Shown piece by piece: positions 56,286-64,000 of a DNA stretch of 64,000 bases. The notes beneath the pieces are model-generated. The model was not told the DNA's origin and did no database searches. It was given only the letters and a program-made list of their open reading frames with translations. How positions within the stretch are numbered: the first letter of the stretch is position 1; each line of letters starts with the position of its first letter. Source of the stretch: Cryptomeria japonica (taxonomy: Eukaryota > Streptophyta > Pinopsida > Cupressales > Cupressaceae); NCBI RefSeq assembly GCF_030272615.1, contig NC_081405.1, positions 315,389,041 through 315,453,040 of the forward strand, in the 5' to 3' direction. A program made the position numbers and the translations under genes.

Positions 56286-59200
56286 ATGGCACCCAAGATA
56301 CAAGATCCCATAGTTGTCAAGAATGTCGAGAAGCCCTCACTGAAATACACTTTGACTCCTAAAGTCGCCTCTGAACCGGATGACAAAACTGCCTTTTCAC
56401 TCATCCCAGATCGAGTCTTGTTAGTCGAAGATGTTAGATTCTTCACCAAATGTCGTGTTGAAGAACTCGATCATGTTGAAATTAAGGACACATATGATGA
56501 GCTATGTACTGATGGAAAAATGGATAGCAAGTACAAGCATATCAAAATCAAGGGATTAATTGAAGCCCTAGCCTATCCCCATGTGTCCAAACCCCAGTGG
56601 GTTAAGTTTGTTTTAAGCAGAGTTCATGATGACTTTATGTGGCTAGAGGAGCAACCATTCAAAATCACCAAGGAAATCATTCATGTGATCACCGGTTATC
56701 CTATCTATGATCATGCACGAGCACAGAAGATGATATCATAGAAGGAGTTAACCAGTTTAACTGGAGTTGGATCTGATTACCGAGGACTGAAACTGAATAA
56801 TGTCACTGATGCAGAACTTAAGTTTGCAATTAGAGTAATTGGTTATTGTTTCTTCCAATCAGCAAGGGAAAAAAGTGTACCCTGTGCAGCAGTTGACTTA
56901 GCCTATAAAATAGTGAAAAAGGGAATGAAAGTTGATTTATGTGAAGTGTTATTGAAAAACTTGTTTGAGAACCTGAACACAATAATGAAGTCGAAGAAGA
57001 ACAACTTGGCAAATACATTGAAGTTTGGTTCACTTCTTGTATGCACATTTTTCTACTTTGAGAAATTCTTTCCATTAGTCGGTAAAGTAGTTTGGGAGCT
57101 ACACCGACCAATCACCCATCAAATTAATGACTTTATCAAGAAATTGGGAGATAATTTCAATGATATCATGGATGACTACTTCAGCAAATTTCAAGAGAAG
57201 ATGCACAATAGGTACCGGATTCCACCCCAGCTGGTAGAGAAATATAAAGATGATATATGTTTTGAGGTAGACACCGATTACTATTATGTGAATGTTGTGG
57301 AACCAAGAACTCAATATTTGCCACCAATGTGTTACGAGATTGACTATGATATAACACAATAGCAAATTGATGCATTTCTTACACTGCCAAGGCATGCTAC
57401 CGAACTGAGATATGGAACTTATGAAGAAGTTAAGGAAAAGGTAAAAATGAGCATTGTAGTACCTAAAGCTACAAGAAAGGCTACAAAGATGATTATGGCA
57501 TTATCTGAGAAATTCGGAGAAGAATCTTCCTCCACACCTATCAAAGGTACTCTTACCATTACCGAAGAGGAATCAGAAGCTCAAGAGGCAACAATAACAT
57601 TAAGCACCAAATTGCCTAAGGGTAAAGTATTGAAAAGAAAGAAACAGGACATTCCAAAGGCCCTACCGACTCCTCCAACAAAGAGACCTAATACAAGAGC
57701 ATCAACTGCATCACCAACTAAGAAACAAAAGAGTGTTACTGCTCCCAAGGTAACCAAGACCTACAAGAAATCTACTCAGAGACTCATTTTGGCAAAAGAG
57801 TCTAGTGATACAGAATCTGAGGATGCCAACAAATTCTAGATTGTCAAAAGCAAGAAGGTAAATATACATAGTGTTGAAAACTTTTGTGCAAATCTAAAAG
57901 AATATGGTGGATTTGGTTCTTTTAGATATGTCAAGTATGAGACTAGGAATAATGATGAGAAGAGACAAATTGAAGAAGATGTCATTTGCACACTTCTAAA
58001 GTTTCTCGCTCCATTAGAACTAGTAAAGTCACTTTCGAGTGAATTGTACTTACATATTGATAACAGGTGGAAATATGCAATGGACTTAGAGAAACAAATT
58101 AGAGAAAGAAGTCTAGTCCATCTATTTCCTGATATGTCTATCACAGAGATTAAGGAGCATCTGACAACCTACAATTCTAAATTTCTTGTCAAACAAAGAG
58201 CCTTAAAATTGATGAATGGGCTATACATTGATGTAGAAAATGAGACAAAAGGAAAATGGCAGGAAATATTCAAAATAAAAGATGTTGGTGAACAATCTAA
58301 AATTGAAATTGTTGATGTCACCGAACAAGATTCTGATGTCACCGAGCACAGTCCTGATGCTACCGAGCAAGACCCAGCTGACACTATTCAAATTGATGAA
58401 GATGTCATGGATGTAGAAGAACAGGAGCAGGAGATGATCGAAGGCACTACATATGCAAAACTTGTATCTAGTGAATCTGTGTTAGTACAAGTTCAGCCTT
58501 ATCCACCAATCACTCAACCTGTCTCTACTGAAGCTCCTAAAGACACAGCACAAGGCACCGAAGGTCACCAGTCTGAAGCAAGAGAAGGTACAACTCAGGA
58601 AAAGATCTCTCAAGCACCGTCGAGCACTGAAAATGTAGCAGTTGAGACACCCAGTACCGAGACACCCAAAGACACCATAGCAGCTACAGGTATCGACCAA
58701 AGTGTTGCCTCTATCGAGCAACCTACCGAGGGTCAGCAAGCCTCACAAGCTATTGTCTTGGTCCAACCAACCAAAGGTAAAGAGAAGAAGGTGAAAAAGC
58801 ATAGTTTTAAAGTTGATTTATCTAAACCAATAGTGTTGCCCAATGTGGATATCTCAAAATTAAAGGGGCAAGCACTTATTGATTTCAGTGAACTATGCAA
58901 AGCAAAGGCTAAACAAGAAAAACAAATGGCCATTCAAAAGAAGAATAAAGTACTTCAGAAGGTAAAGACACTGCTAATAGAAATGCTACCTACAGCTACA
59001 GTGTCAACCGATGCAGCCATCCACATTCAACTAGATGAACCCCTTACTCAAATAGAAACATCTGGAGTTGATGCATCTGAGTACCTAAGCAAGCTAAAAG
59101 ACAAAGAGCTTACTGCAAAGATGATAGAAGAGGTACAAAAAGATCTCGCTATTGGCAAAGTCAAACTTGTCAAATTCATTGCTGAGTTGTCCCCTCAACT

Positions 59201-60465
59201 CAAGCATATTCTTTATTTATTTCAGAAACTTTGCACATTTTCCATATTCATTCAAGATATCAAGAATAAAACTGATGCAATTGAAAAAGAGATCACCAAT
59301 TTCTCAAATAAGTTGACTCCTGAGCCCAATTCAGTTCAAAATTTTTATACCAAGCTTCAACAACTCATGGCTCAATAGTTAGAACTCAGAAATGATGAAC
59401 ATAAGATCTGGATGGTGTTGGCATATGGACACTCCAATGAGACATTGTGTGTGATTGAAGGTTTTGTCATTGATGGCAACCTTGCAATCCTATGGCACCG
59501 ACAAGAAATTCTACCAGCAAAGCATTATTCAAGCAAGACAGTGCACTGGCATCAACACGACCACTCTACACCGACACCGGCACTGGCACAGGCATAGAAG
59601 AAAAGATGTATACTGACACAGAGGCCGATAGGATTTTTGATATGTAATATTTTGTTTATTATTGTAAGCCGACTTGACAAATTGTAAAATGACTCTTGTA
59701 TATAAAAGAGATCATTATAGACATTTGTAGGGATAGGTAAGAAAGCAAAAAGAAAATTATGAGACAGACCTAATGTGTGAATTATAGGTCAAGGGTATAT
59801 GTAAAGAATAGAGCAAGAACTGGTACTGAATCTGGCATTGAAGATGCTATTATAAAGCAGTACAGAATATTGGATTAGCATAATCCTCATTGTAAGTTAG
59901 TGTGACTTCTTTCTGAGCAGTGTGCTCTAGGCAGTTGGCCTTCCTGCATGTGCAAGCCCCTATTGTAAGTAATATTCTCTTATTGGCCAGTAAGTGAATA
60001 TTGTGGGTCACAAATCCCACCGAGGTTTTTCCTACACCGGGTTTCCTCGTTAAACATCTTGTGTTATGGTGTTATTTTCATGTGGATGTTTTTGATTCTG
60101 TTTATTATATTAATTCTTGCATACCAGTACACTGTTACTTTATGTTCCACATGTTTTATTTTAAATAAATCTTATTACCGGTCAGATACTGATTCACCCC
60201 CCCCCCCTCTCAGTATCTATGGGAACCCTAATAGATGGATATAATGACACTCCAGACATTATTCCTTCCTCATCTTTCATCAGTTCAAGAACAGATTAAC
60301 CGAGCTACACGCCTATCTACTACACAAGAGGGAAGCACTCTTGATGGCTTAATATCACTATTGGCTGATATTCAAGCACAAAATTTTTTAATGGAAAGTG
60401 TAAAGGATGCACTCTCTGTCGCACTCACCGATGCCCGAAAGAAGTATAAATCTATTTTTGATTAG
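56286..60465 (+). pseudogene. ORF2 of the non-autonomous element, unknown ~1118-residue protein
   Basis: One frame from ATG 56286 to TAG 60463 after removing the solo LTR and one duplication (59416-60238); 1119 codons, four in-frame stops (56739, 57360, 57837, 59376), no frameshift. Residues ~1-370: a globular region with LIPDRVLLVEDVRFFTKCRV, FKITKEIIHVITGYPIYDHA, AIRVIGYCFFQSAREKSVPC and FGSLLVCTFFYFEKFFP, reminiscent of plant transposon-associated or mobile-domain-like proteins. Residues ~390-515: Lys/Thr/Pro-rich. A second globular part follows (LLKFLAPLELVKSLSSELYL), then a long Thr/Glu/Pro-rich linker with TEQD-type repeats, and a charged helical C-terminus (KQEKQMAIQKKNKVLQKVKT). No polymerase, protease or nuclease motif. 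Function unknown. Confidence 0.7.
59416..60233 (+). mobile_element. Solo copia-type LTR inside ORF2
   Basis: 818 bp from TGTTGGCATATGG to AACCCTAATA, flanked by the perfect duplication GATGG (59411-59415, 60234-60238). Contains TTTTGTCATTGATGGCAA, ACCGAGGTTTTTCC and, near the end, GATTCACCCCCCCCCCTC. Removing it with one duplication restores the ORF2 frame (KIWM-DIMTL). It ends TA in place of the usual CA. Confidence 0.9.
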
Positions 60466-60844
60466 TTACCGCCCCCGGATGGAAATTAAGTTTTTGATGT
60501 TTGTCAAAAAGGGGGAGTAATATATATATGGAATGATTCTATATAGGGGGAGATACAGTTTTGGTAATACAATTTTGATACAGTATTTGAAGTATTGTAT
60601 ACAGGGGGAGTATATCGAGCAGAGTATGCAGAATATCCAAGGACAGTAAGCAGAGCACACAAGCACAGAACTGAGCATGCACAAAATCAAAGTTATGTAC
60701 AGTATAATGATAAGGGGAGTATATCGGAGTATACTATTTCATTGACTATTGTATTTATTGTCAAGTATAGTCATTTTGCTAAGTATATAGATTTTTGAGT
60801 TATGACTTTGAAAGTAGTTTTTGTCAAACATCTGAACTAATGTC
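60466..60844 (+). other. 3' untranslated region of the non-autonomous element
   Basis: Noncoding, with several purine runs (AAAAAGGGGGAGTAATA at about 60509, AGGGGGAGATACAG at about 60545, CAGGGGGAGTATATC at about 60602 and AAGGGGAGTATATC at about 60711) before the final tract at 60845-60856. Confidence 0.7.
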
Positions 60845-60856
60845 AAAAGGGGAGAT
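60845..60856 (+). other. Polypurine tract of the non-autonomous element
   Basis: AAAAGGGGAGAT directly precedes the right LTR start TGTTACTACTT. Confidence 0.85.
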
Positions 60857-63037
60857 TGTTACTACTTATCAAATTGCCATTAGTTTTTGTAGTCAAAGTC
60901 ATACTATATATTCTAGTCAGTTACAACTACCGAATCATGCAGTCGGTACACATAGAGAATTTTGTTGGTATTTTGGTATGGTTTTGTCATTGATGTCAAC
61001 ACCTGCTAAATACACCTACTTTGGAGATCCAGCAACATTCACCGGCAAACAGTAAACTGTATATAGTCAACCGGTAGGATATAATGTTCATCGGTACCTG
61101 AAATGACATGGAAGACACTTGCTAATGTCGAAGACATCATGTGGACACTTTACTTTGAAGTAATAATCATTGGTATATTCTTATTTGCATATTTGCTTTT
61201 ACCGACAAATAGGTCCAGGTTATCTAGGGTTACACCGGCAGGCTTATCTTTTCCAGATCAGCATGGCATGCTATGGAGATGATTTATTATTGTTGTAAAT
61301 GCATCAAGCCGACATGTTCAATCGGTTATTGCATCGGATATTGTATTATTTGTAAAATATTTTATTGTAATATCTTGTAGAGCTGACCTACTAAAATTGG
61401 TCTTAGGGTATGGTATAAATGTAAGATCTCATTCATAAGATCAAATGTGGAATGCGAAAAATTTTTAAGGAAGGATATATGCGAGAACAACCAGGGATAT
61501 ACATGAAGACATCATTTGAAGGTGAAGTTAGGTTTTTGTAGAAGCATATCAGCATTACACCGGTACTAAATCCAGCATATGAAGATGCTATTTTTTGTAG
61601 TACATTCTCATTGGATTTAACCATCCAATTGTAGTCAGTGTGACTCCCATTTTTTATTGAGCAATGACCTCTAGGCTATTGGCCTTTCTGCATGTGTAGA
61701 CCCCTCCTTGTACACTTACTATCTACAGTAGTATCATCTGATTGTGGGTAAGGTTTCCCACCATGGTTTTTCCCCTTATAGGGTTTCCACGTACAAATAT
61801 TGGTGTCATGTGTTGTGGATGACTTTGTGCTTATTTTCATGCATTAATTCTTACCGGTACTGCAATTTTCTGTTAACACTATTTACCGGCATACTTAACT
61901 ATCTTACCGATATTAAGCATTAAGTTGGTTAATAAGTTTTTGGTTTGAATTTATTAGACAACTGATTCACCCCCCCCCTCTCAGTTGTCTCTGGGACCTA
62001 CAAAGTCAGTATGCACAGTCCAGTCGATTACAAAGGAAAGTAGTCACAGAACGCAGTATACACCGAGCTGTCTACCAAGTATCTTTTTGAGACTACCAAG
62101 CAGTAAAGATGACACACTGAGTTAACATACACCGAGTGAAACATGTTACCAAATACATTGAACCTGGACATGCATATGAAAATGTGTTACAAGATCGAGG
62201 CACATCTAACTATTATTACATTGGAAATTGCACCAAAAGATTGTGTATGATTTCAAGGACAATCTAACCAATGAAATATTTTGTTCGAGGAATCTTGTTT
62301 GTAAGATCGAAGCAATGAATTGGATCACCATTTTAAGAGATCTATTTATACAGCATAAGTGAAGTGTATGTATGCATGAAGGAAGACTGTTACAAAGACA
62401 CAGAGGTCACCGAGAAGGTTTTCAGAGAACAGTCAAAGAACAGAGTAAACAGAAGGGTTTACCAAGTTACTATATGGGTTACCGAGGTATGCTATAAGCA
62501 AGGTAATATATTCTGAGCACATAGAATCTGCTATAACATTTCAGATGTAAAGTTGTAGATATTTGTAATGATTTTATTATAATATTGTGAAGTTGAAAGA
62601 GAAACATTTAATAGGGTAAAAGACTCTAATCAAGTCTATAAATTGTAAAGCCTCTAACCAGGTGCAGCATTCAAAATAAATGTTGTAAAATCCTTTAGCA
62701 AGGTAGATCTAATAGATCTTGTTACTCCTAATAGGGTAAGCTATCAGAAATAGCTAAATGTAGCTCTAACCGACCATTCTTTATTATTGCAGTAGTGAAG
62801 TTGTGGGTGCCATCCCCACCGCAGTTTTTCTCTCTAACCAGGAGTTTTTGCGTAACCAAAATATATGTGTTATGGAGTGAATCATGTATGATTGTTATCT
62901 ATTTGTTTTAACTTTATTTTATGTTACTGCACTATTTTGTTTATGCATAACAGTAAGGTTATTATTCAAGAAATGTTTTGGAGTACTGATTCACCCCTCC
63001 CCTCTCAGTACATTAGCTTTCCATATTGGGCCTAACA
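60857..63037 (+). repeat. 3' LTR of the non-autonomous element (contains a solo LTR)
   Basis: Starts TGTTACTACTTATC and ends GGGCCTAACA. It is split after 60962 by a solo LTR; the two parts align continuously with 53188-54323. It differs from its partner by scattered substitutions (a few per cent by eye). Confidence 0.92.
60963..62002 (+). mobile_element. Solo copia-type LTR inside the 3' LTR
   Basis: 1040 bp from TGTTGGTATTTTGG to GGGACCTACA. Flanks AATTT (60958-60962) and AAGTC (62003-62007) are both one step from AAGTT, the sequence at this place in the intact LTR (near 53292), so they look like a decayed 5-bp duplication. Contains GATTCACCCCCCCCCTCTCA near its end and many ACCGG strings. 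Confidence 0.88.
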
Positions 63038-63042
63038 CTAAC

Positions 63043-63474
63043 AAAATGGAGAAGCTCATGATCATGACCCAGAAGCTTTCCCGTGATGTGGAGGAAATGA
63101 AATGTAATCATGAGAAAAGAATTGAGAAGGTTGAGAAGTCTATGGAGGAGATCAAGAATAACCTTAAGAATCTGGTAGACATAAGCAAGGAGGCCATGAG
63201 AAATAATATGGATGGTCTAGAAAAGATAAATGCCATGGTTGTGGAGTACAGATCCAATCCTATTGATAGTGATTATCCTAGTAATAGTAACTGAAAGAAA
63301 TATCTGGGTGGTGAAGACTCTGTTGTAGGAGGCATTAAAACTACGGGCCCTAGTTCCAGGACCAGAAGCATGAGCAACAATAAGGGTACCTCTAGGTTCA
63401 TTATGGAGGACTTGGAAGAAATCAACAAAGTTACCATCCAGAAGAACAAGGAGCTAGTGCACTTGCTTAATTGA
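63043..63474 (+). pseudogene. LINE 3' ORF, second part: coiled coil and C-terminus
   Basis: Continues the frame broken at 53187 (PEPN-KMEKLMIMTQKL). A heptad-rich helix follows (EKRIEKVEKSMEEIKNNLKN, ISKEAMRNNMDGLEKINAM), then a TGA at about 63292, then GGEDSVVGG, a Ser/Arg-rich piece and LEEINKVTIQKNKELVHLLN to the stop at 63472. It matches the inverted copy ending at 42899. Confidence 0.75.
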
Positions 63475-63640
63475 GTGTCTATTTGTGCTTTGTTTTGTTT
63501 CCTGATGTTTCTTTTTACTTTTGTGCTTGGTCTGGGGTGTTCCCCTGTTTTGTTGTTGGTTTTTGTTTGGTTGGTTGATCACCAGTTTTTGTAAAACTCT
63601 TGGTTTCGGGTCCATGTAAAACCCATTTATCTTTATCAAA
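63475..63640 (+). mobile_element. LINE 3' UTR and terminus
   Basis: T/G-rich 3' UTR ending TTGGTTTCGGGTCCATGTAA, then AACCCATTTATCTTTATCAA and a short A tail. The same terminus is found inverted at 42731-42780 and 29128-29150. Confidence 0.8.
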
Positions 63641-63720
63641 AACATTTTTATAGAGAGGAAAATGGGTTGCGGATTATTTGGCCAATTTTTGTTGCTCTCT
63701 AAATGCAAGAGAAAAAAATT
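63641..63720 (+). pseudogene. Resumed RNase H C-terminus of the host LINE
   Basis: Begins with the right copy of the 16-bp duplication (63641-63656), which itself encodes FYRE. It continues EENG and, after a one-base shift, DYLANFCCSLNARE, the expected end of the RNase H domain interrupted at 49660. Confidence 0.75.
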
Positions 63721-64000
63721 AATGTAGAGGAGTTTTCTCATTATGAGGAACCTGTTCAGATAGCTCGTAAAGACAGAAATATAGAGGGAGAGGATTAGTT
63801 TGGTGAGAAATTCACTCATATTGTTTCATAATCACTATATCAAATTATATGCCAAGTGTCCACACCTAAATGTGTTGTCAATTTATCTTTTTTCAATAAC
63901 ATAGAGGATGTTTATGTAATTGTGATGTTGTGCATAGTACAAAATGAGATATCATTGAAAAAAAATGTCACATTTTCTTATGCAACCCCCATTCTTTCCT
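63721..64000. other. Region after the host LINE RNase H, nothing specific
   Basis: Probably LINE sequence downstream of RNase H. No open frame or terminus is recognised before the window ends. Confidence 0.4.

Larger units (their letters stand above)
53188..63037 (+). mobile_element. Non-autonomous LTR retrotransposon with two long ORFs and no polymerase
   Basis: LTRs 53188-54323 and 60857-63037. The second contains a solo LTR; without it and its duplication it is exactly 1136 bp, like the first. Flanking 5-bp duplication CTAAC (53183-53187, 63038-63042). Primer site at 54325, polypurine tract at 60845. Two frames lie inside: 54386-55738 (450 codons) and 56286-60465 (1119 codons once the nested solo LTR is removed). 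No protease, RT, RNase H or integrase motif was found in any frame between the LTRs. LTR style and primer site are copia-like. It would depend on enzymes from another element. Confidence 0.9.
49661..63640 (+). mobile_element. LINE inserted in an older LINE; itself split by an LTR element
   Basis: Bounded by a perfect 16-bp duplication. It starts inside the RT domain (5' truncation) and ends GGGTCCATGTAAAACCC, then ATTTATCTTTATCAAA. Removing the 9.85-kb LTR element and its 5-bp duplication leaves about 4.1 kb: RT end, zinc region, RNase H, spacer, ~500-codon 3' ORF, 3' UTR and short A tail. Confidence 0.92.

Overview
The window looks like intergenic DNA from a large plant genome, most likely a gymnosperm. 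It has an AT-rich background, dense nested Ty1/copia, Ty3/gypsy and LINE elements, copia LTRs followed by a primer site complementary to initiator Met-tRNA, and one intron-bearing class IV (hevein-GH19) chitinase-like gene. The species assignment is inference. No bacterial-style operon, tRNA or rRNA gene was seen.

Left nest (1-25.5 kb). The window opens in the 3' end of a gypsy element (1-412) followed by its LTR (from 413). A second, broken gypsy element follows: a noncoding leader, then a protease/RNase H/integrase relic (3306-6912) whose reverse transcriptase is gone. Its 3' region is split at about 7.8 kb by a large foldback-type element (7803-23643). That element has 33-bp terminal inverted repeats, arms with clusters of GCGC-type palindromes, polypyrimidine/polypurine arms, and an inner 20-bp satellite built around CATATG. 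The satellite is itself split by a complete minus-strand Ty1/copia element (13437-20937) with 1.53-kb LTRs and a perfect 5-bp target duplication (ACCAT). The gypsy 3' end and LTR resume after 23.64 kb.

Middle (25.5-48.7 kb). Old LINE relics (26.6-28.6, 29.1, 35.2-36.2, 41.7-46.1 kb), a decayed minus-strand copia polymerase (37.2-39.3 kb) and a copia-type LTR (39.5-41.0 kb) surround the only host-like gene, a chitinase at 31137-31993. It keeps its signal peptide, chitin-binding domain and C-terminal GH19 part, but lacks the segment expected to carry the catalytic glutamate and has a non-AG splice acceptor.

Right nest (48.7-63.7 kb). This is a four-level nest that can be resolved to the base. 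A LINE RNase H domain is split by a second LINE (49661-63640, 16-bp target duplication). That LINE is split by a non-autonomous LTR element (53188-63037, 5-bp duplication, 1136-bp LTRs). The LTR element carries two solo LTRs, one in its second ORF and one in its right LTR. It encodes a coiled-coil protein with five zinc-knuckle motifs and an approximately 1118-codon second ORF, with no recognisable polymerase. The LINE carries a ~500-codon ORF downstream of its RNase H domain, also present in an inverted copy at 42.7-45.0 kb. These two uncharacterised proteins are the best candidates for something new here.
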